Shown here: positions 6,239 to 14,004 of the stretch, one piece after another
Numbering within the stretch: the first letter of the stretch is position 1
Layout of the letters: each line of letters starts with the position of its first letter
Source of the DNA: Balneolia bacterium
Lineage (GTDB): Bacteria; Bacteroidota; Rhodothermia; Balneolales; Cyclonatronaceae
Length of the DNA stretch: 19,053 bases
Direction of reading: 5' to 3'
Assembly: GCA_003566395.1 (NCBI GenBank)
Contig: PXDL01000283.1
Coordinates: 1 to 19,053, forward strand
Made by a program: the position numbers and the translations under genes
The notes under the pieces: generated by a model
What the model was told of the DNA's origin: nothing
What the model saw: the letters and a program-made list of their open reading frames with translations, nothing else
Databases searched by the model: none

Positions 6239-8092
6239 TTAATCAACTCTTAAAGCCTCGAACTCAGCTTTCGGTAAAGAGGTCAGAACTTCCTGAGCGT
6301 GCTGATAGCCGACATCCACAATTTCATCAAATTGTTTGAAGGCGGCGATGCTGTACCGTCTTACATCCGGATTAAAATGAAGATCGAGCATCTTTTTGGT
6401 CTCGTCGCGCTTCGCGGCACTGTGAAGCAGAGTGGAGTTGAGTATGATTGCGCTCAGTGAGGGAAGTTTGTAGTGCCGCTTGTGTCTCGGACGAAAACGA
6501 TCCCGCAGCAGTTCTGACGAATCGGGCATCTTGTTAAGGCTGAGCGGCTCCTTTTTTTCGGCCGTGAAGTCACTGCCGATTACTTTTTCCACAGGCAATC
6601 CCGACATGATATCGGCCGGAAAGTTGTTGAAGGTGCCTCCGTCTATGAGCAGGTCGCCGTCATGAATAACAGGCGGAAAAACACCGGGGATAGCCGTGGA
6701 AGCCAGCAGAGCCTGCTTTACCGAACCACGGGAAAATACTTCTTCCCGGTATTTGCTGTAATTGGTCGCTACGATGTGCAGGGGCAGCCATGTGTCGGTC
6801 ATATCCACATCATCCCTGCCCGTAAAGTTCCGAATCGTGTTCTGAATCATGCGGCTCATCCGTTTGCCTTTGACGAGCGAAACTACAGGAATCCAGTTCA
6901 GGTCTTTCATGGGATTGAATTCGGCTCCCTGCCGGAAATAATCCTGCATTTTTTCAACAGACATGTTAAACGCGGTGCCGCATGCGGTCATGGCTCCTAT
7001 GCTGGTACCGGCAACCACATCAACAGGAATGCCGTGTTCTTCAAGAGCTTTTACGATACCGATATGCGCGAATCCTTTGGCTCCGCCACCTGCCATTACC
7101 AAGCCAATTGCGGTATTGCTAAGAATACGTGCCAGCCGCGCCAGGTCTTTGGGATGGTTTTTGCGGATATGATAATTTTCCACCACCCATGGGCGCAGTT
7201 TCAGCCATTTGGTAGTATGCTCAGGATGCAGGGTGTGTTCAGGGTGAATCAGCACGAGCGACACATTGGTTAGTAAGCTGCTCCGAAAAGATGACTCAGC
7301 CTCGCTAAGTGCCGGCTGTTGCGTTGCGTCTCCTATCAGCACAATATGATCGGCATGCCTGAGGGAGCGTTCATTCCAGGATGATTTTTCATCATCACAG
7401 ATAAAAAACATAAGATCGTGCCTCACCTCCTGATCATTCAGCCACTGCGTAAGCTGTTTATCCAGTACCGGGTGGTCATCAATTGAAATGTCCGGGTCGG
7501 AAATGTTCAATGCTGTTTGCCAGGTTTCCCGGTTGATACAGCAGACGGTTTTGCGGGGTGTGATGATATCGGAAATTTTGGCTGCGTAACTTCCGATTCC
7601 GAGGCCGGGATGGATGGGGAGCAGGCAGATATTGACCGGCTTCGGTTTTTCCTTCTTACCCTGAGTAAGCTTGAGCCGTTGTATAATCAGCCGCGTTACG
7701 TTTAGCGACACTTCGGGATACTCCGATATAACTTTTTCAAACAGTTCGCGGGAAAGCTTTACCAGTACACTGTCGCGCTGTGCGATGATGGTGGCCGAAC
7801 GGTCTTCACCGGTAAAAACAGCCATCTCGCCAACCGTCTCGCCCCTGTGGACTTCACCGATTTTTTCAAGTGATTGATCCGGCCGTGATTTATAGGCACC
7901 AAGCCTTCCGCTGATAACAAAAAACAGGCTGTCTCCCTTATCGCCTTCTTTCAGCAGGGTTTCTCCGCCCTTGAGTTCTTTCCATTCCAGCCGGTGTTCG
8001 ATCTCTTTTAATATAGTGTCATCAAATTCCCCGAAAAGTTGTTTTAAATTATCGCGAAGCAGTTTTCTGTGAAATTCATTGGCATTAATCAT
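6239..8092 (-). CDS. NTE-like patatin phospholipase with N-terminal cyclic-nucleotide-binding domain
   Basis: This is a probable serine lysophospholipase/esterase of 617 residues from the chosen start. A cNMP-binding (CAP/ED) domain covers about residues 15-140 (GDSLFFVISGRLGAY, then GETVGEMAVFTGEDRSATI). A middle region of about 150-310 resembles the segment between regulatory and catalytic domains in NTE-type proteins. The patatin domain follows: oxyanion loop GGGAKG at 335-340, nucleophile GTSIG with S364, and catalytic DGG with D484, a Ser-Asp dyad. No transmembrane segment is obvious. I chose the ATG at 8090-8092 because GGAGAG lies 9 nt before it. An ATG at 8125 would add 11 residues and has no ribosome site. 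The gene is 98 bp upstream of the VOC gene, on the same strand. Confidence 0.92.
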   Translation of the reverse strand: MINANEFHRKLLRDNLKQLFGEFDDTILKEIEHRLEWKELKGGETLLKEGDKGDSLFFVISGRLGAYKSRPDQSLEKIGEVHRGETVGEMAVFTGEDRSATIIAQRDSVLVKLSRELFEKVISEYPEVSLNVTRLIIQRLKLTQGKKEKPKPVNICLLPIHPGLGIGSYAAKISDIITPRKTVCCINRETWQTALNISDPDISIDDHPVLDKQLTQWLNDQEVRHDLMFFICDDEKSSWNERSLRHADHIVLIGDATQQPALSEAESSFRSSLLTNVSLVLIHPEHTLHPEHTTKWLKLRPWVVENYHIRKNHPKDLARLARILSNTAIGLVMAGGGAKGFAHIGIVKALEEHGIPVDVVAGTSIGAMTACGTAFNMSVEKMQDYFRQGAEFNPMKDLNWIPVVSLVKGKRMSRMIQNTIRNFTGRDDVDMTDTWLPLHIVATNYSKYREEVFSRGSVKQALLASTAIPGVFPPVIHDGDLLIDGGTFNNFPADIMSGLPVEKVIGSDFTAEKKEPLSLNKMPDSSELLRDRFRPRHKRHYKLPSLSAIILNSTLLHSAAKRDETKKMLDLHFNPDVRRYSIAAFKQFDEIVDVGYQHAQEVLTSLPKAEFEALRVD

Positions 8093-8551
8093 GCTTATAC
8101 ACTCTCCGGTATTTGTGTTCTGCATTACAGTCCATTTTCAGTAAATCATAGAAGGCCTTGCAAAACCGTTTTTGTTGGCCTGTCTTCCACCTTGTTGTAA
8201 AAAACAAAATCTTCGAACAGATAGCCTGTAGGCCGGTTATATTTTTTGTCCCGGCGGTGAATACAGCCAAAATACCTGTGTTTATAAAAGCCTTCTCATA
8301 CAGTCCCTGCCGGATAATATAGGGATAGAAGTTTAAAGAGCCTTACAAGACTCGATCTGTCGGAAGCAGAATAAGAAGAGTTTTTTTTACAGAATAAAAT
8401 AATGCACAATTACAGATGGAAATGTATGCCTATCCCCCTATTTTTGATCAGAGCTTAATGCAGCCTGAATTATTTTAAAGCCTTAAATGCCGACTGGCTA
8501 CAGGCACCGGCAACTGGGTTCATCCCAATTTATGATCTAAATTTTTTTGTT
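8093..8551. other. Divergent intergenic region between the patatin and beta-propeller genes
   Basis: This roughly 460-bp stretch has no convincing gene. A 61-codon reading frame overlaps the patatin start but has no family resemblance. The region must carry both divergent promoters. TATTTTTG at 8439-8446 fits the Bacteroidota -7 consensus TAnnTTTG in the direction of the propeller gene, but no TTG is found at the expected upstream distance, so it is only a candidate. A long T-run lies at 8379-8388. No riboswitch-like or repeat structure was recognised. Confidence 0.35.
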
Positions 8552-9718
8552 ATGCTGATCAACTTGTTTAGGAAAATTGTACTGCCCGTTGTCTTTCTTT
8601 TTTATGTAGCAGCTTGTTCAGCTGATAAAAAGGAAGAAGAGAAGCTCGTCAATTATTTTGAAACCGAAGCAACCACTCCCGAGCTGCTGATGACCGTTGA
8701 AGAGACCGGCGATCACTTCTTTTCCCGGCTGAGTATGCTTGTGCCCGATTCACAGCAACGTCTCTATTTGGTTGACGGCGGATCGAGCACCATCTATCAC
8801 TATGATGCCGAAGGGCGGTTTATCGGCACGATAGGCGGGCCGGGCCGGGGACCCGGCGAGTTTGAGCAGGTGGGGTATGTGTCGCTGGACGACCGCGATC
8901 GGTTGTTTGTGCTGGACTTCTCTGGCTTTCAATTTAATGTTCTCGAAGAAGCCGGGCCGGCTGAATGGGAGTTCCAGAACCGGTTTTCGGTTTATGCGTG
9001 GGGCGATTCAGATTTTCCGACGCGTATGCCCGGCGCTTTCGGGCTGATGCCGGGCGGAGAGCTGGTGGTAGTTCATGTTAATAATTTCAGCATGAACCCG
9101 AATGATGAGGATGTTCCGCCCATTACGGTGAGGGTGTACAGCAGCGAAGGTGAGCCGGTGCGGGAGTCTGTGATGGAGGCGAGAGGTGAGTCGGTGCTGA
9201 TGGTTTCCATGGGCGAACAAACGATGGTTTTCCCGCAGCCGTATGGGTATACCAATATTTCAGCCATAGACGCCGACGGGGTCTTGTATCAAAACTGGAG
9301 TGAAGATACCGCAATACGGGTGTTGGATACGAAACAGGAAAATGCCCGTACGGATACCGCGGGTGTTATTCCGGCGGTACCGAAAAAAATTACCCCGGAG
9401 ATGGTCGCCGAAGCTGTTGAAAATATAAATGAAGCCGCCCGCAGAGACGCTCGCGACGGTATCCCCGATCATGCGCCTTTCTTCAGATATATGATTGCCG
9501 ATGACGAAGGCAGAGTTTGGCTGGCCCTTTATGAACAAGCCCGGTTTTCCTCAAGTCACCGCTTTGTTGTATTTAATGCGGAAAGCGGATCGGTAGAGCA
9601 GGTGGTGGAATTTGAGCATCCTCTGCATATTACCCGGATCAGAGACGGCAGAATCTACGGAATTGCTTCCGATGAAGACGGCCTCCAGCGCGGTGAAGTC
9701 TATGCGGTTGCGCGCTGA
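8552..9718 (+). CDS. Lipoprotein of the 6-bladed beta-propeller family
   Basis: This 388-residue exported protein begins with a charged N-terminus, a hydrophobic core and the lipobox YVAAC, so C22 is the probable lipidated residue, and a lysine/glutamate-rich linker follows. The mature part shows NHL-like blades: RLYLVDGGSSTIYHYDAEGRFIGTIG begins at residue 70, followed by GGPGRGPGEF at 95-104, the characteristic turn of the Bacteroidota/Balneolota 6-bladed propeller proteins, then DRLFVLDFSG at 116-125. The function is unknown; propellers of this type are generally binding modules at the cell surface or in the periplasm. It stands alone, divergent from the patatin gene and convergent with the peptidase gene, sharing a bidirectional terminator with it. 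No Shine-Dalgarno sequence precedes the ATG. Confidence 0.85.
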   Translation: MLINLFRKIVLPVVFLFYVAACSADKKEEEKLVNYFETEATTPELLMTVEETGDHFFSRLSMLVPDSQQRLYLVDGGSSTIYHYDAEGRFIGTIGGPGRGPGEFEQVGYVSLDDRDRLFVLDFSGFQFNVLEEAGPAEWEFQNRFSVYAWGDSDFPTRMPGAFGLMPGGELVVVHVNNFSMNPNDEDVPPITVRVYSSEGEPVRESVMEARGESVLMVSMGEQTMVFPQPYGYTNISAIDADGVLYQNWSEDTAIRVLDTKQENARTDTAGVIPAVPKKITPEMVAEAVENINEAARRDARDGIPDHAPFFRYMIADDEGRVWLALYEQARFSSSHRFVVFNAESGSVEQVVEFEHPLHITRIRDGRIYGIASDEDGLQRGEVYAVAR

Positions 9719-9735
9719 TTAGATCGCCAATACAT

Positions 9736-9775
9736 CACAAAAAGCGCCCAACCCAAGCGCCGGGCGCTGTTTGTG
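9736..9775. terminator. Bidirectional intrinsic terminator
   Basis: The arms CACAAAAAGCGCCC (9736-9749) and GGGCGCTGTTTGTG (9762-9775) pair over 14 positions with a single A/G mismatch around a 12-nt loop. GC-rich inner pairs are flanked by A-rich and T-rich outer arms in both directions. It fills the 60-bp gap between the convergent propeller and peptidase genes. Confidence 0.85.
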
Positions 9776-9778
9776 TAC

Positions 9779-11719
9779 TCATGACTTGAGATGGCGGGCG
9801 AAAAAGCCCATCATCGTCCGGTAAAACTCTATGCTGTTTTCTTCGTGGCGGAATCCGTGGCCCTCGTTGTATTTCACCATATAGGGCACGTCGTAGCCGC
9901 GCTCGCGCAGATTTAGCACAATCTGATCCGATTCATTGATATTCACCCTCGGATCATTGGCGCCCTGAACCACATACACAGGTTTGGTGATTTTTTCCAC
10001 GTTCAGTGCCGGCGATACGGCCTTCATAGTTTCCTGTTCGGCCTCATCTTCAAAATCGAACCACTGTTCGCGGAGCTGCCCCATAAACGGTTTCCAATAG
10101 GGAGGGAAAGATTTATAAAAGGTGAACAGGTTAGATACGCCCACATAATCGACGCCGCAGGTATAGAGATCGGGCGTTTTAACCAGCGCGCCGAGAGTTG
10201 CCAGCCCGCCGTAGCTGCCGCCGTAAATGGCCATCCGACCGGAATCGATCGGGTAGTTTTTTGTGACATGCGCGACCGCATCTTCCAGATCGTCGAGCAT
10301 CTTCCGGCCGATCTGTTTGCTTCCCGCCAGATAAAAGGATTTTCCGTAGCCGCCCGAGCCCCTGTAATTGACCTGAAGCGTGGCATAGCCCCGGCTCGCA
10401 AAAAGCTGGGCCTCCGGATTAAACCCCCATTCATCCCTGGGACCGTAAGGCCCGCCGTGGGGATTAACGATTAGCGGTACGGTTTTCCCCGATTCGGTAT
10501 CGTTAGGCAGGGTGATGTATCCATGAATGTTCAGACCGTCACGGCTGGTGAAGGAAATGGGTTTCATGGGCGCCATATCTTCTTCCCGGAGCGCGGGCAT
10601 AAGGTCGGTTATTTTTTCAAAGGTGCCGGCTGCCACATCATACAAAAAATAACGCCCGTACAAGCGGTCGCTTCCCACAAAAACTAAATACCGGTCTTCG
10701 TTATCGGTATAGCCGGCCACATCATATTCATACCCTTTAAACTCATCAGAAAAGACCCTATGAAGTTTTTTAAAGGTATCGCTGACCGGAATGACTTCGT
10801 CTTTTTCGCCCGTGTAGTAGAAGTAGTCGATTTCAAAGCCGCGTTTTCGGGAGACGGCAAGCCCCCCGGCATCATACACCGGATGACTGAACAGTGTTTC
10901 GGTTTTTTCTTTCTTGAGGAGATCAAAACGGATCAACTCCGTAGTGTCGTTTTCGAGGTTGGTGGCCACGTACGCACTGTGCAGATTTCCCGAAACATAG
11001 TCGAAACCGATCAGACTGAAACTGTCTTTCCAGGAAACCCGGACCACTTCCTGCCAGTCCGCGTCCTGATTTTCCCGATAGTAGAGCACATATTCGGTTC
11101 CGTTTTCCTGCCGTGTGAGGGCGCGGAGCCGTCCGTCTTTGTCGAAATGGTAGCCCATTACCGGAGAGACCGGGTCTGTATTTTCATACAACTTTTCCAG
11201 CTCGCCGGTACCGATGTGAATACGGTAAGGTTCAAAAAGCTGAGGGTTATCCTTGTTCATTTGAATGATGATGTGATCGGGCTGCTCTTTGAGCTCGTTG
11301 AGCAGCATCACCTTTACGCCAATAAAAGGGGTGAGTTCTTTGAAGGCGCTGCCGTCGGTATTGACGGCAAAGAGCTGGAAATTTTCATCTCCTCCCTTGT
11401 CTTTCACAAAAAGAAGGCGCTCTCCTGTTGCCCACATATATCCGCCGATCAGTTCATCATCTTCGGACACGATTTTGTTGATCTCGCCCGTATCGAACTG
11501 TTTCACATAGATTGGGCGACGGCCGTTTTCGTCGCGTTCACGGTAGGCAATCCGGGCGCCGTCTGGGGAGAGGCGAAAGGCGGAAAGTGCGGGTTTGCGG
11601 AAATAGTCTTCTACCGTATAGCGGTAGGTTCCGGACTCTTCGGCGGCGAGAGCTTCGAGTTCCTGCTGTGAGGTGGGCAGTTGCGGATCGCCCGGAAGTT
11701 CGGGTTTGGATTCACTCAT
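9779..11719 (-). CDS. S9-family (prolyl oligopeptidase / acylaminoacyl peptidase type) serine peptidase
   Basis: This 646-residue enzyme has an N-terminal beta-propeller (about 45-380; LSPDGARIAYR at 50-60 is a typical WD/PD40-like strand) and a C-terminal alpha/beta-hydrolase domain. The catalytic triad is visible: S502 in GGSYGG, D589 in GANDPR and H621 in NEGHGF, with oxyanion motif HGGP at 421-424. Family members cleave short peptides, often after proline or at acylated N-termini. No signal peptide is seen, so it is probably cytosolic; the first 30 residues are acidic and low in hydrophobicity. The gene is monocistronic: it is convergent with the propeller gene and divergent from the ribosomal operon, 163 bp away. 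The exact specificity within S9 cannot be told from sequence. Confidence 0.93.
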   Translation of the reverse strand: MSESKPELPGDPQLPTSQQELEALAAEESGTYRYTVEDYFRKPALSAFRLSPDGARIAYRERDENGRRPIYVKQFDTGEINKIVSEDDELIGGYMWATGERLLFVKDKGGDENFQLFAVNTDGSAFKELTPFIGVKVMLLNELKEQPDHIIIQMNKDNPQLFEPYRIHIGTGELEKLYENTDPVSPVMGYHFDKDGRLRALTRQENGTEYVLYYRENQDADWQEVVRVSWKDSFSLIGFDYVSGNLHSAYVATNLENDTTELIRFDLLKKEKTETLFSHPVYDAGGLAVSRKRGFEIDYFYYTGEKDEVIPVSDTFKKLHRVFSDEFKGYEYDVAGYTDNEDRYLVFVGSDRLYGRYFLYDVAAGTFEKITDLMPALREEDMAPMKPISFTSRDGLNIHGYITLPNDTESGKTVPLIVNPHGGPYGPRDEWGFNPEAQLFASRGYATLQVNYRGSGGYGKSFYLAGSKQIGRKMLDDLEDAVAHVTKNYPIDSGRMAIYGGSYGGLATLGALVKTPDLYTCGVDYVGVSNLFTFYKSFPPYWKPFMGQLREQWFDFEDEAEQETMKAVSPALNVEKITKPVYVVQGANDPRVNINESDQIVLNLRERGYDVPYMVKYNEGHGFRHEENSIEFYRTMMGFFARHLKS

Positions 11720-11804
11720 AGGGTAAATGGGTGTTTCGAATAAAAGGTGATAATCTGTCTTGGCTGAACCGGTTAGGTCTGATGTGAGAACCTAAGAAAT
11801 TTAA

Positions 11805-11836
11805 TTGGTATTTAAATTCAAAAAGTGATAAATTTA
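11805..11836 (+). promoter_or_regulatory. Candidate Bacteroidota-type promoter of the rpmB operon
   Basis: TTG at 11805-11807 and TAAATTTA at 11829-11836 match the -33 TTG and -7 TAnnTTTG elements (last base differs) with a 21-bp interval. The pair lies in an AT-rich stretch about 45-80 bp before the rpmB ATG. Confidence 0.35.
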
Positions 11837-11882
11837 AATTCTGTAATAAAACCACGAAATACGAATTTTAACCTGCATTTCC

Positions 11883-12113
11883 ATGTCGCGCAGAGACGAA
11901 ATCACAGGGGCCAAAGCATTAAACGGTTATCGCTCATCCAAAGCGAATAATAAAACCAAGCGTCTTTTCAAGCTTAACCTTGAAAAGAGACGTTTTTATG
12001 TGCCCGAAGAAGACCGTTGGGTAACCCTGAAGGTAACGGCTAAAACACTCCGTACCATCAACAAAAACGGTATTTACGCTGTGCTCAAGAAGCACGGGAA
12101 AACGCTTAAATAA
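11883..12113 (+). CDS. rpmB: 50S ribosomal protein bL28
   Basis: This 76-residue basic protein of the large subunit matches bL28 across its length: SRRDEITGAKALNG at the N-terminus, NKTKRLFKLNLEKRRFY at 23-39, then DRWVTLKVTAKTLRTINKNGI at 44-64. No cysteine is present, so it is the zinc-free form. It opens the rpmB-rpmG-DUF4295 operon, with 18 bp to rpmG. The start follows CATTTCC without a Shine-Dalgarno sequence, as is common in this group. Confidence 0.97.
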   Translation: MSRRDEITGAKALNGYRSSKANNKTKRLFKLNLEKRRFYVPEEDRWVTLKVTAKTLRTINKNGIYAVLKKHGKTLK

Positions 12114-12131
12114 TAACACCTTCCAAGCACA

Positions 12132-12302
12132 ATGGCTAAAGCAAAAGGAAACAGAATCCAAGTGATCCTGGACTGTACCGAGTCTCCGGGGTCCTCGCGT
12201 TACGTTACGACCAAAAACCGCAGAACTACAACCGGGCGCATGGAGCTTAAAAAATACAATGCCCGTCTGCGCAAGCATACCCTCCACAAGGAAATCAAGT
12301 AA
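12132..12302 (+). CDS. rpmG: 50S ribosomal protein bL33
   Basis: This 56-residue basic large-subunit protein has the family pattern NRIQVILDCTES near the start, then SRYVTTKNRRTTTGRMELKKY at 22-42 and LRKHTLHKEIK at the end. Only one cysteine is present (C15), so the zinc ribbon is absent and this is the C-minus form. It lies 18 bp after rpmB and 23 bp before the DUF4295 gene. The order L28-L33-DUF4295 is typical of Bacteroidota and relatives. Confidence 0.97.
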   Translation: MAKAKGNRIQVILDCTESPGSSRYVTTKNRRTTTGRMELKKYNARLRKHTLHKEIK

Positions 12303-12325
12303 ACCAAGCTTTTTGAGGAACTGAA

Positions 12326-12496
12326 ATGGCTAAGAAGCAATCATTCGGTGAAAAGGTACTCGCGGCCAAACTTGCTCAACGCAAAATGGCTAAAGTGATC
12401 ATTTCACAAAAAACCGCACACGGTGCGACCAGATTTAAAGAGTCTATTATAGACGCGGAACAGGTTAAAGATTTTGTAGCCGGCAACCGCGGTTAA
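12326..12496 (+). CDS. DUF4295-family small basic protein
   Basis: This 56-residue lysine-rich protein begins MAKKQSFGEKVLAAK and ends FVAGNRG, with the middle segment MAKVIISQKTAHGATRFKE at about residues 21-39. It fits the DUF4295 family of Bacteroidota, which follows rpmG in the same operon. A ribosome-associated role is likely from position and charge but is an inference; the biochemical function is not known to me. GAGGA lies 8-9 nt before the ATG, the clearest ribosome site of the three genes. A strong terminator follows 26 bp after the stop. Confidence 0.85.
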   Translation: MAKKQSFGEKVLAAKLAQRKMAKVIISQKTAHGATRFKESIIDAEQVKDFVAGNRG

Positions 12497-12521
12497 TTCT
12501 TTAGCTCATCTGATTTTTAAG

Positions 12522-12557
12522 AAAGGCTGTATTCTTATATTGAATACGGCCTTTTTT
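12522..12557 (+). terminator. Intrinsic terminator of the rpmB-rpmG-DUF4295 operon
   Basis: AAAGGCTGTATTC (12522-12534) pairs with GAATACGGCCTTT (12542-12554) over 13 positions with one G-T wobble and a 7-nt loop. The run of six T at 12552-12557 completes a textbook terminator. Confidence 0.9.
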
Positions 12558-12778
12558 CATTTCTGCACTATGAAGACTTCACAAAAATGAAGGGCCTGAA
12601 CTGAAAAAATGTGAAGCGGGTTTATTTTAGCCCGTCCGGTGAGTATGAACTGAACTTCTGACTCTAAAACCCTTCGTAAAGGTTTTGCAGCTCATCAGAA
12701 TGGAACAGGACCGGAAACCCGAAACTCGTCGGTTTGGTAGCAGGAACTAAGTTTCAAGTATAGCTATGAGGTATATGA
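12558..12778. other. Intergenic region before the malic enzyme gene
   Basis: This 221-bp stretch holds no gene that I can support. A hairpin AAAACC/GGTTTT (12666-12671 with 12681-12686) is present; it resembles an RNA arm but no tRNA cloverleaf can be built around it. The malic enzyme promoter should lie here but no element was clear. Confidence 0.35.
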
Positions 12779-13966
12779 ATGGGAAAAAATAATGTGGATT
12801 ACGGTGCGCTTTCGCTGAAAGCACACGAACGGACCAAAGGAAAACTGAATATACAATCCCGGCTTCCCCTGGAAAACAAATACGACCTGAGTATTGCTTA
12901 CACCCCCGGTGTAGCCGAACCCTGCCGGGAAATTCACAAGAATAAGGAAAACGCCTACCGCTATACCAGCAAGGGTAACCTGGTTGCCGTAATCAGCGAC
13001 GGCTCGGCCGTTCTGGGACTGGGGAATATTGGTCCGGAAGCCTCAATGCCTGTAATGGAGGGCAAAGCGGTGCTTTTTAAACGATTCGCCGGTATCGACG
13101 CCGTTCCGATTGTACTCGACACGCAGGACCCGGAAGAAATTATACAAACCATAAAACACATAGCCCCGACGTTCGGAGGAATAAATCTTGAAGATATTTC
13201 CGCCCCAAAATGTTTTATGATAGAGCAACGGCTTAAACGTGAGCTGCTCATCCCCGTCTTGCACGACGATCAGCACGGAACGGCAATTGTCACGCTCGCG
13301 GCTATGATCAACGCCATGCGGCTGACAGAACGCGAAATGAAGGACATCAAGGTGGTGATCAACGGAACCGGAGCGGCCGGAATATCGATCATTAAGCTTT
13401 TGCTGGATTGCGGAGTTGCCCAGGTTGTGATGGTGGACAGTAAAGGCATCATCTATGAAGGCCGCGACAATCTGAATGACGAGAAAAAGTACATGGCCAC
13501 GATAACCAACAGCCGTAAGCTGAAGGGAAATCTGGAAGATGCGGTAAAAGATGCCGACGTGTTTATAGGAGTTTCGGTCCCCGGTGTGCTCACTGCCGAT
13601 ATGGTGCGCACAATGGCAGTTGATCCCATAATTTTTGCGATGGCGAACCCGATCCCGGAAATAATGCCGGATGTCGCCAAAGAAGCCGGTGCCTATGTGG
13701 TTGCTACGGGGCGGTCGGATTTCCCCAACCAGATAAACAACGTACTTGCCTTTCCCGGACTTTTCAGGGGCGTACTGAACTCTCAATGCCGGAATTTTAC
13801 GCGCAGGATGTTTATCGCCGCTGCCGAAGCGATAGCCAATCAGGTAATAACGCCTACCCCGGAGCAAATTATTCCCGACCCGTTTAATCCGGACGTACCC
13901 ACGGCCGTAGCCCATGCCGTGGTTCGTACAGCCAGGGAGTACGGCTGTGAACTTGAAACGCTCTGA
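12779..13966 (+). CDS. NAD(P)-dependent malic enzyme, short bacterial form
   Basis: This 395-residue cytosolic enzyme oxidatively decarboxylates malate to pyruvate and CO2 with reduction of NAD(P). Features: YTPGVAEP at 41-48 with catalytic Y41, SDGSAVLGLGNIGPEASMPV at 73-92, general base K96 in EGKA, metal-binding INLEDISAP at 135-143 and HDDQHGTA at 162-169 (E138, D139, D164), the dinucleotide loop NGTGAAG at 195-201, and ATGRSDFPNQ near the end. The phosphotransacetylase domain of the long MaeB type is absent and the length fits the short form. GAGG lies 7 nt before the ATG. Cofactor preference is not decided; D220 ends the second beta strand, which would suit NAD. It is followed 38 bp later by metH and may be co-transcribed with it. 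Confidence 0.95.
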   Translation: MGKNNVDYGALSLKAHERTKGKLNIQSRLPLENKYDLSIAYTPGVAEPCREIHKNKENAYRYTSKGNLVAVISDGSAVLGLGNIGPEASMPVMEGKAVLFKRFAGIDAVPIVLDTQDPEEIIQTIKHIAPTFGGINLEDISAPKCFMIEQRLKRELLIPVLHDDQHGTAIVTLAAMINAMRLTEREMKDIKVVINGTGAAGISIIKLLLDCGVAQVVMVDSKGIIYEGRDNLNDEKKYMATITNSRKLKGNLEDAVKDADVFIGVSVPGVLTADMVRTMAVDPIIFAMANPIPEIMPDVAKEAGAYVVATGRSDFPNQINNVLAFPGLFRGVLNSQCRNFTRRMFIAAAEAIANQVITPTPEQIIPDPFNPDVPTAVAHAVVRTAREYGCELETL

Positions 13967-14004
13967 AAACGGGCTGATTTTTCTAAAAAGGAAGTAAACC
14001 CAAA

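Noticed and set aside
8093..8270. Upstream ATG for the patatin gene and an overlapping 61-codon minus-strand frame
   Set aside because: GGAGAG is well placed for the ATG at 8092 and nothing similar precedes 8125; the small frame has no family features and overlaps the gene start.
10760..11671. 303-codon plus-strand frame opposite the S9 peptidase gene
   Set aside because: It is a shadow of a clear peptidase gene with intact catalytic residues; its translation shows no domain.
12600..12700. Possible tRNA or small RNA around the AAAACC/GGTTTT hairpin
   Set aside because: Only one short stem is present and there is no cloverleaf, T-loop or terminator belonging to it.
13967..14004. SAM or cobalamin riboswitch before metH
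   Set aside because: Only 38 bp separate metH from the malic enzyme gene, too short for either riboswitch class.
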